Shown here: positions 46,798 through 56,776 of the stretch, piece after piece
Layout: each line of letters begins with the position of its first letter
Position numbering within the stretch: position 1 is the stretch's first letter
Assembly: GCF_016909495.1 (NCBI RefSeq)
Contig: NZ_JAFBFW010000009.1
Coordinates: forward strand, 62,001-126,000
Source: Pantoea coffeiphila
Lineage (GTDB): Bacteria > Pseudomonadota > Gammaproteobacteria > Enterobacterales > Enterobacteriaceae
DNA length: 64,000 nucleotides
Reading direction: 5' to 3'
Position numbers and translations under genes: made by a program
The notes under the pieces: model-generated
Database searches by the model: none
What the model saw: only the letters and a program-made list of their open reading frames with translations
What the model was told of the DNA's origin: nothing

Positions 46798-47639
46798 AAC
46801 TGAGCCGTCACCAGCAGCGAATGGGCCATAAGGCGCTGATTTTTTCCGGCGCGGCGCTGGCCAGTATTCTCTGCCTGTTCCCGTTTTATTACGCCATTGT
46901 CACCTCGCTGCGCGAGGGGAAAGATCTGTTTCGCGTCAGCTATCTGCCGGACGGGCTGAACTGGGGCAACTACCTGAATGCACTGATGGAAAGCGGCATT
47001 GCCCGCAGCCTGCTGAACTCGATAACGGTGGCGACCCTGACGGTAGGCCTGTGCCTGCTGGTTTCCATCACCGCCGCGTTTGCGCTGGCGCGCATCCGCT
47101 TTAGCGGCCGCAAATACCTGCTGTTTACCATCCTCTGCGTTTCGATGTTTCCACAGGTGGCAGTGCTTTCCGGCATGTTCGAGCTGGTGCGCTTTATGGG
47201 CCTCTACGACTCACTGGGCGCGCTGGTGCTCTCGTACACCACCTTCTCGCTGCCGTTTACCGTCTGGGTGCTGACCACCTTTATGCGTGCCATCCCGGTG
47301 GAGCTGGAAGAGGCGGCGATCGTCGATGGTGCCAGCACCTGGACCATTATCACCCGCGTTTTCGCCCCCATTATGGGGCCGTCGCTGGTGACTACCGGGC
47401 TGCTGGCGTTTATCGGCGCATGGAATGAGTTCATGTTCGCGCTGACCTTCGTGATTTCCAGCGGCAAACGCACCGTGCCCGTCGCTATCGGCATGCTACA
47501 GGGTGCCTCTCAATATGAACTTCCGTGGGGCACCATCATGGCGGCCTCGGTCATCGTCACGCTGCCGATCGTCGGGCTGGTACTGCTGTTCCAGCGCCGC
47601 ATCGTCAGCGGATTAACTAACGGCGCAGTTAAAGGCTAA
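46794..47639 (+). CDS. Sugar ABC transporter permease (MalG/UgpE type)
   Basis: This 281-residue second permease has six helices and EAA loop ELEEAAIVDGASTWTIITRV. It pairs with the upstream permease (4-bp ATGA overlap) to form the channel. WNEFMFALTF and the C-terminal RIVSGLTNGAVKG are typical for the family. Confidence 0.93.
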   Translation: MKLSRHQQRMGHKALIFSGAALASILCLFPFYYAIVTSLREGKDLFRVSYLPDGLNWGNYLNALMESGIARSLLNSITVATLTVGLCLLVSITAAFALARIRFSGRKYLLFTILCVSMFPQVAVLSGMFELVRFMGLYDSLGALVLSYTTFSLPFTVWVLTTFMRAIPVELEEAAIVDGASTWTIITRVFAPIMGPSLVTTGLLAFIGAWNEFMFALTFVISSGKRTVPVAIGMLQGASQYELPWGTIMAASVIVTLPIVGLVLLFQRRIVSGLTNGAVKG

Positions 47640-47667
47640 TGTCGATTTACCTCAAGGAGATAAGCAA

Positions 47668-49029
47668 ATGGCTACAAAAATCGTTTTAGTGGGTGCGGGC
47701 AGTGCACAGTTCGGCTACGGCACGCTCGGGGATATTTTCCAGAGTACCACGCTGTACGGCAGCGAGATCGTGCTGCTCGATATCAATCCTGCCGCGCTGG
47801 CGGTGACGGAAAAAACCGCACGTGATTTTATTGCCCATGAAGATCTGCCCTTCATCATCAGCGCCACCACCGACCGCCGTGAAGCCCTGCGCGGCGCGGA
47901 GTTTGTAATTATCTCCATCGAGGTGGGCGATCGCTTCGCGCTGTGGGATCTCGACTGGCAGATCCCTCAGCAGTACGGTATTCAGCAGGTGTACGGCGAA
48001 AACGGCGGCCCCGGCGGCCTGTTCCACTCGCTGCGCATCATCCCGCCGATTCTGGATATCTGCGCCGACATTGCCGATATCTGCCCGCAGGCCTGGGTGT
48101 TCAACTACTCCAACCCGATGAGCCGCATTTGTACCACCGTACATCGCCGCTTCCCGGAGCTGAACTTTGTCGGTATGTGTCACGAAATCGCCTCACTGGA
48201 GCGCTACCTGCCGGAAATGTTAGGAACTTCCTTTGATAATCTCAGCCTGCGGGCGGGGGGGCTTAACCACTTCAGCGTGCTGCTGGAAGCGCGCTACAAG
48301 GACAGCGGCGAGGATGCCTATGCCGATGTCCGCGCGAAAGCGCCGGATTATTTCTCCCGCCTGCCGGGCTACAGCGATATCCTGGCCTACACCCGCATCC
48401 ACGGGAAAGTGCTGGAAACGGAAGGTGCTACCGAACGCGCCGCGCTGGGCGGCCGGGACAGCGCCTGGGAGTGGTCGGATCGCACGCTGTTTAAGGAAAT
48501 TTTGCAGAAGTTTAATTATCTGCCGATCACCAGCGACAGCCACTTCGGCGAGTACATTCGCTGGGCCAGCGAGGTCAGCGATCATCGGGGTATCCTCGAC
48601 TTCTATACCTTCTACCGCAACTACCTCGGCCACGTTCAGCCGTCGATCGAACTCAAGATGAAAGAGCGGGTGGTGGCAATCATGGAGGGGATCATCAACG
48701 ATTCCGGTTACGAAGAGGCCGCGGTCAATATTCCCAACCGTGGCTTTATCAAACAGCTGCCGGAATTTATCGCGGTGGAAGTCCCGGCGATTATCGATCG
48801 TAAAGGTATCCATGGCATTCCGGTTGAGGTTCCGTCCGGTATCGCCGGGCTGCTGTGCAACCAGATTGGTATCCACGATCTGACCGCAGAGGCAATTCTT
48901 AACGGCTCGCGCGATCTGGTGATTCAGGCGCTGCTGGTGGATTCGGTTAACGACAAGTGCCGCGCCATTCCTGAACTGGTGGACGTGATGATATCGCGTC
49001 AAAGCCCGTGGCTTGATTACCTGAAATAA
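47668..49029 (+). CDS. Glycoside hydrolase family 4, alpha-glucosidase type
   Basis: This 453-residue NAD+/Mn2+-dependent hydrolase of the cytoplasm uses a redox-elimination mechanism. The Rossmann start is KIVLVGAGSAQFGYG. The metal/substrate signature CHEI (Cys171-Ile174, in FVGMCHEIAS) belongs to the CHE type of alpha-glucosidases acting on unphosphorylated sugars, unlike CHS (alpha-galactosidase), CDMP or CNVP (phosphosugars). GGLNHFS and NYSNPMSR follow the family pattern. Sitting inside an ABC (not PTS) operon fits an unphosphorylated substrate. Ribosome site AAGGAG. A sucrose isomer such as palatinose is one possible substrate. Confidence 0.88.
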   Translation: MATKIVLVGAGSAQFGYGTLGDIFQSTTLYGSEIVLLDINPAALAVTEKTARDFIAHEDLPFIISATTDRREALRGAEFVIISIEVGDRFALWDLDWQIPQQYGIQQVYGENGGPGGLFHSLRIIPPILDICADIADICPQAWVFNYSNPMSRICTTVHRRFPELNFVGMCHEIASLERYLPEMLGTSFDNLSLRAGGLNHFSVLLEARYKDSGEDAYADVRAKAPDYFSRLPGYSDILAYTRIHGKVLETEGATERAALGGRDSAWEWSDRTLFKEILQKFNYLPITSDSHFGEYIRWASEVSDHRGILDFYTFYRNYLGHVQPSIELKMKERVVAIMEGIINDSGYEEAAVNIPNRGFIKQLPEFIAVEVPAIIDRKGIHGIPVEVPSGIAGLLCNQIGIHDLTAEAILNGSRDLVIQALLVDSVNDKCRAIPELVDVMISRQSPWLDYLK

Positions 49030-49039
49030 GTCCAGAGAG

Positions 49040-49057
49040 GGGGCGCAGCAGCGCCCC
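49040..49057 (+). other. Intra-operon hairpin before the ATPase gene
   Basis: GGGGCGC-AGCA-GCGCCCC lies between the GH4 stop and the ATPase ribosome site. Without a T run it is more likely an mRNA-stabilising or processing stem than a terminator. Confidence 0.5.
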
Positions 49058-49090
49058 GTCCAACTATCGCAAATGCTGAGTGGAGAGAAT

Positions 49091-50206
49091 ATGGCGCAAT
49101 TAACGCTGAAAAACCTGCAAAAACGCTACGGCAACAAAGCGGAAGTGATTAAGTCACTGGATCTTCAGATTAACAGCGGCGAGTTCGTGGTGGTGGTCGG
49201 GCCTTCCGGCTGCGGCAAGTCCACGCTGCTGCGCATGATCGCTGGCCTGGAGGAGATCAGCGGCGGCGGCATGTATATCGACGGCAGCTACGTGAACGAC
49301 GACAGCCCTTCAGAACGCGGCATCGGCATGGTCTTCCAATCCTATGCGCTCTATCCGCATATGAGCGTGTACAAGAATATGGCTTTCGCGCTGGAGCTGG
49401 CGGGCCATCCGGCGGATGACATCGCGCGCAGAGTGCATGAAACCGCCGGAATCCTGCAGCTGGAACCGCTGCTGGAGCGGCGACCGAAGGATCTCTCCGG
49501 CGGTCAGCGCCAGCGCGTGGCGATTGGCCGGGCGATTGTGCGCGAACCCCGGCTGTTTTTGTTCGATGAACCGCTCTCTAACCTCGATGCCTCACTGCGC
49601 GTGCAGATGCGGATGGAGGTCGCCTCGCTGCACAAGCGGCTTGGCTCGACGATTATTTATGTCACCCACGATCAGGTAGAGGCCATGACCCTGGCCGACC
49701 GCATCGTCGTGCTGAATCAGGGAAATATTGAACAGGTTGGCACGCCGCTGGAGCTGTACGACCATCCGGCCAACGAATTTGTCGCCCAGTTTATTGGCTC
49801 ACCGAAAATGAATCTGATCCCGGCGGTTCTGCGCCGCGCCGGAGAACAGCAGAGCGTGGTGGAGCTGGATAATGGTAAATCACTGGTGCTGCCCATCGCG
49901 ACGCCGCCCGAAGCCGAGGGGCAAAGCGTCAATATCGGTATTCGCCCGGAGCATATCCGCGGTGGCAACCTGGCGCAGTGTGAATATCAGGGCGAAGTGA
50001 TGTTTGTTGAGCATATGGGCAACGAAACCTACCTTTATCTGGATAACGGCAACGTCAGTGAACCCTGGGTCGTGCGCAATCCCGAACGCTCAACGATCCG
50101 GGTGGGAGATACCGTTGGCGTCGGCCTGCCGGTAGAGTGCTGCTACCTGTTCGACAGCCAGGGCCGCGCCTTTCAGCGACTGGTCGCATCGTCGGCAGCC
50201 CATTAA
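49091..50206 (+). CDS. Sugar ABC transporter ATPase (MalK/UgpC type)
   Basis: This 371-residue ATPase has Walker [10 protein letters not shown], signature LSGGQRQRVAIGRAI, Walker B LFLFDEPLSNLD and switch THDQVEAMTLADR, then a C-terminal TOBE/OB regulatory domain (GIRPEHIRGGN) as in MalK. The ATG at 49091 has GGAG upstream. It energises the two permeases of this operon. Having the ATPase last, after the hydrolase, separates it from the transport genes but within the same transcript. Confidence 0.94.
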   Translation: MAQLTLKNLQKRYGNKAEVIKSLDLQINSGEFVVVVGPSGCGKSTLLRMIAGLEEISGGGMYIDGSYVNDDSPSERGIGMVFQSYALYPHMSVYKNMAFALELAGHPADDIARRVHETAGILQLEPLLERRPKDLSGGQRQRVAIGRAIVREPRLFLFDEPLSNLDASLRVQMRMEVASLHKRLGSTIIYVTHDQVEAMTLADRIVVLNQGNIEQVGTPLELYDHPANEFVAQFIGSPKMNLIPAVLRRAGEQQSVVELDNGKSLVLPIATPPEAEGQSVNIGIRPEHIRGGNLAQCEYQGEVMFVEHMGNETYLYLDNGNVSEPWVVRNPERSTIRVGDTVGVGLPVECCYLFDSQGRAFQRLVASSAAH

Positions 50207-50223
50207 ATCTGAAGGGAAACGTT

Positions 50224-50331
50224 ATGCATCATGTCAATACGGTACGCTGACGGAACAGCAAGGGAGTGAGAGTCTGCAATCTGAGCGGGGAACTGCTGCG
50301 GCCCTGTGAAGCGCGGATCTCTACGCGATAG
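50224..50331 (+). pseudogene. Probable remnant of a deleted GH13 alpha-glucosidase gene
   Basis: An ATG with ribosome site AAGGGAAA right after the ATPase gene opens MHHVNTVR then a stop. In the same frame the sequence continues VRVCNLSGELLRPCEARI and ends at a TAG at 50329. The tail resembles the usual C-terminus of GH13 glucosidases (LRPYEARIY type) with Tyr changed to Cys and Ser. The picture is an internal deletion that joined the first few codons to the last, then decay. This is an inference from a short stretch. Confidence 0.35.
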
Positions 50332-50339
50332 ACCCGCTC

Positions 50340-50367
50340 GGCCCGGACGATCATCGCATCCGGGCCT
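50340..50367. terminator. Hairpin ending the sugar operon
   Basis: Perfect 8-bp stem GGCCCGGA / TCCGGGCC with an 11-nt loop, between the sugar operon and the convergent MFS gene. No T run. Confidence 0.5.
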
Positions 50368-50375
50368 GGCCAGTA

Positions 50376-51614
50376 TCAGCCAATCGCTCCCAGCACATCC
50401 TCGCTGCCCTGCTTTTTCGGCAGCAGGAACAGGGTGGCGAAGATATCCAGCAGGTAAATCAGCGCCAGCAGAGTAATCGCGGCGGTAAACGACCACTGGC
50501 CCACCAGCAGGCCGATCACCAGCGGACCAAAACCGCCAACGCCACGACCGAGGTTAAACAGCACGTTCTGCGCGGTGGCGCGCACCTTCACCGGATAGGT
50601 GTCAGAGATCAGCGCGCCGTAGCCGCCAATCATGCCGTTAACGAACATCCCCATCAGCGCGCCGGTAAACAGCATCACCGTCGGGTCTCGCAGCTGGGCA
50701 TAAACCACCACCATCACCACTGCGCCAACCTGATAAATCAGGAAAATTTTCCAGCGCGCGAAGCGATCCGCCAGCAGGCCAAACAGCCAGATGCCGAAGG
50801 TCATGCCCACCACGGTCACCGCCGTCCACAGACCGGATTTGGTCAGCGAGAAGCCAAAGTTGGAGGAGAGGTAGCTCGGCATCCAGATCATCAGCCCGTA
50901 GTAGCCGAAGTTCTGCACCGAACAGAGGATAAAAATACCGATGCTGGCTTTCGAAGTGGCTCTGTCGGCAAACAGCAGCCGGATGCGCGCCGGGAACGAC
51001 AGCCCCTGGTTCACATCGACGTGCTTCGTAAAGGCTTCCGGTTCGCCCATGCCGCGACGGATGGCATATGAAGCCAGCGCCGGGAGAAGGCCGACAAGGA
51101 ACATGCCGCGCCAGCCGATAATGTCCAGCAGGAACGGGGTGATAAACGCCGCCAGCAGCACGCCGAGCTGCCAGCCCATACCCACCCACGCCGAGGCGCG
51201 GTTACGTTTGTTGGCGGGCCAGGCCTCGGCGATCAGCGCCATACCGATGCCAAACTCACCGCCCAGACCCATACCGGCCAGGGTGCGATATGCCAGCAGA
51301 TCCCAGTAACCCTGCGCCACGGCGCAAAGTCCGGTAAACACCGAGAACATCAGAATGGTGAAGGTCAGTACGCGTATACGACCCAGCCGGTCACTGAGGT
51401 GACCGAAGACAATTCCACCGATTACCGCACCGATCAGCGTCCAGGTCACCAGAGACCCCGCCTGAGACGCGTTAAGCACCAGCGAGGCGCTGATCGCCGG
51501 CAGCATAAAGCCGAGGATCAGCAGGTCAAAACCATCCATTGCATAGCCGCTGACCGCGGCAACCATCGCTTTACCCGGCGTCACGCCGCGTTTAGCAGAA
51601 GGAGAAGAAGACAT
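50376..51614 (-). CDS. MFS transporter (AAHS/sialate-type)
   Basis: This 412-residue inner-membrane carrier has 12 predicted helices. Helix 1 AVSGYAMDGFDLLILGFMLP carries the Asp pair region typical of the aromatic acid:H+ and sialic acid symporters; the loop 2-3 motif is GHLSDRLGRIRVL and helix 4 has GMGLGGEFGIGMALI. The ATG at 51614 fits helix 1; an upstream in-frame start adds 33 non-conserved residues. The substrate cannot be told from sequence. It converges with the sugar operon and may be unrelated to it. Confidence 0.85.
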   Translation of the reverse strand: MSSSPSAKRGVTPGKAMVAAVSGYAMDGFDLLILGFMLPAISASLVLNASQAGSLVTWTLIGAVIGGIVFGHLSDRLGRIRVLTFTILMFSVFTGLCAVAQGYWDLLAYRTLAGMGLGGEFGIGMALIAEAWPANKRNRASAWVGMGWQLGVLLAAFITPFLLDIIGWRGMFLVGLLPALASYAIRRGMGEPEAFTKHVDVNQGLSFPARIRLLFADRATSKASIGIFILCSVQNFGYYGLMIWMPSYLSSNFGFSLTKSGLWTAVTVVGMTFGIWLFGLLADRFARWKIFLIYQVGAVVMVVVYAQLRDPTVMLFTGALMGMFVNGMIGGYGALISDTYPVKVRATAQNVLFNLGRGVGGFGPLVIGLLVGQWSFTAAITLLALIYLLDIFATLFLLPKKQGSEDVLGAIG

Positions 51615-51781
51615 TATTTCAAAGCCATATCGTTCAAATTGTGCGCCAAGTATATACCTGAAATAAATCCGGTTGCATTCGTGAAGCGCAGGGGCGAGGA
51701 AAAACCCTGCCACAAGGGTGGATCAGAAAGGCGAAGATGGTGATACAGCGTATGCAGAAAAACCGTAAATAAGAGAGAGGG

Positions 51782-51811
51782 AAAAAGCGAGGCCGCGATT
51801 AGCGGCCCCGC
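51782..51811 (-). terminator. Terminator after phoU
   Basis: A 10-bp stem with one mismatch (GCGGGGCCGC / GCGGCCTCGC on the minus strand) with loop TAATC is followed by TTTTTC. Ends the pstSCAB-phoU transcript. Confidence 0.85.
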
Positions 51812-51817
51812 TGATGA

Positions 51818-52552
51818 TCAGGCAGGATTGCTGCCGCTGTCGTCACCGGCCAGCAGTTTATCCAGCTGGTCGCCGCCGACGTGGCGGAAATCCTGGCCCT
51901 TCACGAAGTAGAAGATGATTTCGCAGATGTTCTGGCAGCGGTCACCGATACGCTCGATGGCGCGGGCGCAGAACAGCGCGGTCAGCACGCTTGGGATGGT
52001 GCGCGGGTCTTCCATCATATAGGTCATCAGCTGGCGCACGATGCCCTCATATTCCTGGTCAACCTTCTTATCTTCGCGATAGATTTCAATTGCCGCATTC
52101 AGATCCATACGCGCAAAGGCATCCAGCACGTCGTGCAGCATCTCAATGGTGTGGTGGCCCAGCGATTCCAGGCTCACCAGCAGCGGCTGCTGCTGCTGGG
52201 TGAATTTCTCCAGCGCGGTACGGCTGATCTTCTCCGCCACGTCACCGATGCGTTCCAGCTCGGAGATGGTTTTGATGATCGCCATCACCAGGCGCAGATC
52301 GCTGGCGGTCGGCTGACGTTTGGCGATGATGCGCACGCAGGCTTCATCGATCGCCACTTCCATCATGTTGACCTTGTGATCGCCTTCAATCACTTTGTTG
52401 GCCAGCTCGCCATCCTGGTTATGCATGGCGGTAATGGCGTCAGTCAGCTGCTGCTCCACCATTCCTCCCATGGTCATCACCTGGGTACGAATATGCTCCA
52501 GCTCGGCGTTGAACTGGCCGGAGATGTGTTTGTTCAGATTTAAGCTTTCCAT
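51818..52552 (-). CDS. phoU: Phosphate signalling protein PhoU
   Basis: This 244-residue cytoplasmic protein, made of two three-helix bundles (PhoU repeats), links the Pst transporter to the PhoR/PhoB two-component system and curbs phosphate uptake when phosphate is plentiful. Nearly identical to E. coli PhoU ([38 protein letters not shown]). The paired E-RIGD motifs (LERIGD and IERIGD) that bind metals are present. Last gene of the pst operon. Confidence 0.98.
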   Translation of the reverse strand: MESLNLNKHISGQFNAELEHIRTQVMTMGGMVEQQLTDAITAMHNQDGELANKVIEGDHKVNMMEVAIDEACVRIIAKRQPTASDLRLVMAIIKTISELERIGDVAEKISRTALEKFTQQQQPLLVSLESLGHHTIEMLHDVLDAFARMDLNAAIEIYREDKKVDQEYEGIVRQLMTYMMEDPRTIPSVLTALFCARAIERIGDRCQNICEIIFYFVKGQDFRHVGGDQLDKLLAGDDSGSNPA

Positions 52553-52650
52553 CTCAAACTCCAGACCTGTTTAAAACAGGCGTTAAGAACGCAGTCAGTT
52601 TGGGGGCGGGCAACCCGCCGCCGCAAATTGGCAAGAGTAACTGCCTGTTT

Positions 52651-53457
<807 letters not shown>

Positions 53458-53461
53458 TTAA

Positions 53462-54349
53462 TTAATGTTTACTCTTGGCGAAAACTACGCGTGCCAGGAT
53501 GTTAAGTAACAGTACGCACAGCGTAATAATCAACACACCCGCCCAGGCCAGGCTTTGCCATTCGGCAAACGGACTCATAGCGAACTTAAAGATGGTCACC
53601 GGCAGGTTCGCCAGCGGCTGCATCATGTCGGTACTCCAGAACTGGTTCGACAGCGATGTAAACAGCAGCGGAGCGGTTTCCCCGGCAATACGGGCAATCG
53701 CCAGCAGCACACCGGTCAGGATGCCGGAGATTGACGCTTTAAGCGTAATCGCCGAAATCATCTTCCACTTTGGCGTACCCAGCGCGTAGGACGCTTCACG
53801 CAGGCTGTCAGGAACCAGCTTGAGCATGTTTTCCGTCGTACGGATAACGATAGGGATCTGCAACAGCGCCAGCGCAACAACGCCAGCCCAGCCGGAGAAG
53901 TGCTGCATCTGCGCCACCACGATGGTGTAGACGAACAGGCCCACCACAATCGACGGTGCTGAGAGCAGGATATCGTTAATAAAGCGGATAATTTCAGCCA
54001 GCCAGGACTTACGGCCGTACTCGGCCAGATAAATCCCCGCCATAATGCCCAACGGTGTGCCGAACGCGGTTGACCAGAAAATCAACAGGCCGCTGCCCGC
54101 CAGGGCGTTAGCCAGGCCGCCACCCGCCGTGTTTGGCGGAGGGGTGTTTTCGGTAAACAGCGACAGAGACATGCCGTCGATACCGCGAGTCACGGTCGCG
54201 TACAGAATCCATACCAGCCAGAACAGACCAAAAGCCATGGTCAGCAGCGACAGGGTGAGGGCGATGCGGTTCTTCGTCCGACGCCAGGACTGCATTTTAC
54301 GGCGCGACGCTTCCAGTTCAGCGCGAGACTGCATTTCCATCGTGGTCAT
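53462..54349 (-). CDS. pstA: Phosphate ABC transporter permease PstA
   Basis: This 295-residue inner-membrane permease has six helices (for instance [17 protein letters not shown] and [18 protein letters not shown]) and the coupling loop [16 protein letters not shown]. It overlaps pstC by 4 bp and forms the membrane channel with it. Confidence 0.98.
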   Translation of the reverse strand: MTTMEMQSRAELEASRRKMQSWRRTKNRIALTLSLLTMAFGLFWLVWILYATVTRGIDGMSLSLFTENTPPPNTAGGGLANALAGSGLLIFWSTAFGTPLGIMAGIYLAEYGRKSWLAEIIRFINDILLSAPSIVVGLFVYTIVVAQMQHFSGWAGVVALALLQIPIVIRTTENMLKLVPDSLREASYALGTPKWKMISAITLKASISGILTGVLLAIARIAGETAPLLFTSLSNQFWSTDMMQPLANLPVTIFKFAMSPFAEWQSLAWAGVLIITLCVLLLNILARVVFAKSKH

Positions 54350-55308
54350 GAGCGCGCTCCTTCACTTTTCGCCAGACGCATAATCATCATCTTGGAACAG
54401 GCCAGTACGATGAAGGTAATCACAAACAGAATCAGCCCCAGCTCCATCAGCGCAGCGGTATGCACGCCGGACTCGGCTTCAGCAAATTCGTTAGCCAGTG
54501 CGGAGGTAATACTGTTGCCCGGCATAAACAGCGAGGCGCTGTCGAGCTGGTAGGTGTTACCGATAATAAAGGTCACCGCCATCGTTTCGCCCAGCGCACG
54601 CCCCAGACCCAGCATCACGCCGCCGATCACACCATTTTTGGTGAACGGCAGGACGACGCGCCAGATCACTTCCCAGGTGGTGCAACCGATGCCGTAGGCG
54701 GACTCTTTCATCATCACCGGCGTCTGCTCGAAGACGTCGCGCATCACCGAGGCGATATATGGAATGATCATGATCGCCAGGATGATACCCGCCGCCAGGA
54801 TACCGATACCGAATGCCGGGCCGGAGAACAGCGCACCCACAATCGGGATGTTGGACAGAACATCACCGACCGGCTGCTGGAAATATTTCGCGAACAGCGG
54901 CGCGAAAATAAACAGGCCCCACATGCCGTAAACGATACTTGGGATTGCCGCCAGGAGTTCAATTGCCACGCCAAGAGGGCGGCGCAGCCAGTTTGGAGCC
55001 AGCTCGGTCAGGAACAGTGCAATACCAAAGCTCACCGGAACAGCAATGATCAGGGCAATAACAGAGGTGACGATGGTGCCGTAAATCGGAACCAGCGCAC
55101 CGAATTGTTCGTTAGGCGCATCCCACTCTTTGGTCCACAGGAAGGAGAAACCAAATTTATGGATGCTGGGCCAGGAGGAAAATATCAGGGAAACAATAAT
55201 GCCACCGAGGAGGAGCAGAACAATCAGCGCGGACAGTTTTACCAGCGCACCGAAAATAATGTCACCCTGTTTGCCGGGGGCTTTGAATGTCGGCTTGGTT
55301 GCAGCCAT
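54346..55308 (-). CDS. pstC: Phosphate ABC transporter permease PstC
   Basis: This 320-residue inner-membrane permease has six or seven helices and coupling segment [20 protein letters not shown]. The [12 protein letters not shown] and [18 protein letters not shown] segments are standard. It starts 74 bp after pstS and overlaps pstA. Confidence 0.98.
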   Translation of the reverse strand: MAATKPTFKAPGKQGDIIFGALVKLSALIVLLLLGGIIVSLIFSSWPSIHKFGFSFLWTKEWDAPNEQFGALVPIYGTIVTSVIALIIAVPVSFGIALFLTELAPNWLRRPLGVAIELLAAIPSIVYGMWGLFIFAPLFAKYFQQPVGDVLSNIPIVGALFSGPAFGIGILAAGIILAIMIIPYIASVMRDVFEQTPVMMKESAYGIGCTTWEVIWRVVLPFTKNGVIGGVMLGLGRALGETMAVTFIIGNTYQLDSASLFMPGNSITSALANEFAEAESGVHTAALMELGLILFVITFIVLACSKMMIMRLAKSEGARS

Positions 55309-55382
55309 AGTCTTCTCGATTTTGATACTGCGGATAAGTATCGGGTCAGGCGAACCTGACCCCTGGGATAGTCAGCCGAAGC

Positions 55383-56423
55383 TTAGTACAGAGCTTTACC
55401 GGAGCTGTCTTTCACGTTCGCTTTCCATGCTGCACGGATCTGCGTTACCACAGACTCAGGCAGGGAAGCGTAGTCCAGGCCAGCGGTGGTTTTGCTGCCG
55501 TTTTTGTAAGCCCAGTCGAAGAACTTCAGTACGGCTGCGCCTTTCTCAGCGTTAGCCTGCTCTTTGTGCACCAGGATAAAGGTGGTAGAGGTGATTGGCC
55601 ACGCGTTGTCGCCTTTCTGGAAGGTCAGATCCTGAGCGAACGATTTGCTCCAGTCTGCGCCTTTAGCGGCATCGCTAAAGCTCTTCTCGCCTGGCTCGAT
55701 TGCTTTACCATCCGCATCCACCAGCTTGGTGTACGCCAGGCTGTTTTGCTTAGCGTAAGCGTATTCTACGTAACCGATTGAACCCGGCAGACGCTGTACG
55801 AATGCAGCTACACCGTCGTTGCCTTTACCGCCCAGACCAACCGGCCAGTTAACGGTGCTGCCTTTACCGATTTTGCTGTTCCAGTCGCTGTTCACTTTAG
55901 ACAGGTAGCTGGTGAACACGAAAGAGGTACCGGAACCGTCAGCGCGGCGTACCACGTTGATGTCAGAGTCCGGCAGTTTCACGCCCGGGTTCAGCTTGGT
56001 GATCGCCGCGTCGTTCCACTTTTTGATGTTGCCCAGGTAGATGTCGCCGACGGTTTTACCGTCAAGGATCAGCTGACCAGATTTGATACCAGGAATATTA
56101 ACCGCCAGTACCACGCCGCCAATAACTGTCGGAAACTGGAACAGGCCGTTAGTCTGTAAATCTTCTTCTTTCATTGGCGCATCAGACGCACCGAAATCTA
56201 CGGTTTTAGCGATGATCTGCTTAACGCCGCCGGAGGAACCGATCCCCTGATAGTTAACCTGAGTACCTGTTGCTGTGTTGTACTCAGCAGCCCACTTGTT
56301 ATAAACCGGAGCCGGGAAAGTACCGCCAGCGCCAGTCAGGTTGGTGGCTGCCATGGCAGAAACCGCGCTCAGGGACAGGGTTACGGCGACGAATTGAGCC
56401 AGGGTTTTGTGCATCAGTGTCAT
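55383..56423 (-). CDS. pstS: Periplasmic phosphate-binding protein PstS
   Basis: This 346-residue protein has a signal peptide ([15 protein letters not shown], cleaved before ATNLTGAGG). Phosphate-contact segments are conserved with E. coli Pst[31 protein letters not shown] and [12 protein letters not shown]. Ribosome site GGAGGG before the ATG at 56423. First gene of the operon, controlled by the PhoB repeats upstream. Confidence 0.98.
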   Translation of the reverse strand: MTLMHKTLAQFVAVTLSLSAVSAMAATNLTGAGGTFPAPVYNKWAAEYNTATGTQVNYQGIGSSGGVKQIIAKTVDFGASDAPMKEEDLQTNGLFQFPTVIGGVVLAVNIPGIKSGQLILDGKTVGDIYLGNIKKWNDAAITKLNPGVKLPDSDINVVRRADGSGTSFVFTSYLSKVNSDWNSKIGKGSTVNWPVGLGGKGNDGVAAFVQRLPGSIGYVEYAYAKQNSLAYTKLVDADGKAIEPGEKSFSDAAKGADWSKSFAQDLTFQKGDNAWPITSTTFILVHKEQANAEKGAAVLKFFDWAYKNGSKTTAGLDYASLPESVVTQIRAAWKANVKDSSGKALY

Positions 56424-56776
56424 GTTCCCTCCACGGGATTAAAAGTCAGGCCAGTGCTGTGTTTATCTGATTAATGTTTGCTGCTGGAGGCAAAATAGGA
56501 CAGTTTGGTGACAGTAAAATGTACGAAATATGACACTTTTATGACGACCCACCCTGGACTGACTGGCGATTCTTCCACCGGCGTTGTTGGATTGTTGCGC
56601 ACTGTTCGCGGAGATATCACGCGTGCAGGTTTTTAATCATAGATGCGACGATCTCTCCCCCTTAACGGATTTAACATTAACTGCGATTCGTAAGAACATG
56701 CATGTTACATTCTTTTATTCGGTGGTACGGTTACCTTGTTGATAGTTACATACGTTACTAAATACAAGGAACTGTT
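56424..56776. other. Divergent control region, pstS and alcohol dehydrogenase gene
   Basis: These 353 bp contain the PhoB repeat array near pstS. The half next to the dehydrogenase gene is A+T-rich with repeated GTTACAT words, but no operator could be named. No further gene was seen. Confidence 0.6.
56493..56547 (-). promoter_or_regulatory. Pho box array: five 11-bp PhoB repeat units
   Basis: Read on the minus strand the units are TCGTCATAAAA, GTGTCATATTT, CGTACATTTTA, CTGTCACCAAA and CTGTCCTATTT, exactly contiguous (55 bp). Four contain the TGTC/CGTC core of PhoB sites; the middle one is degenerate. Expected to activate pstS under phosphate starvation. Confidence 0.88.

Noticed and set aside
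56731..56776. Sigma-70 promoter (TTGTTG-17-TAAATA) right before the alcohol dehydrogenase gene
   Set aside because: Transcription would begin within a few bases of the start codon and skip the ribosome site, so the match is probably chance.
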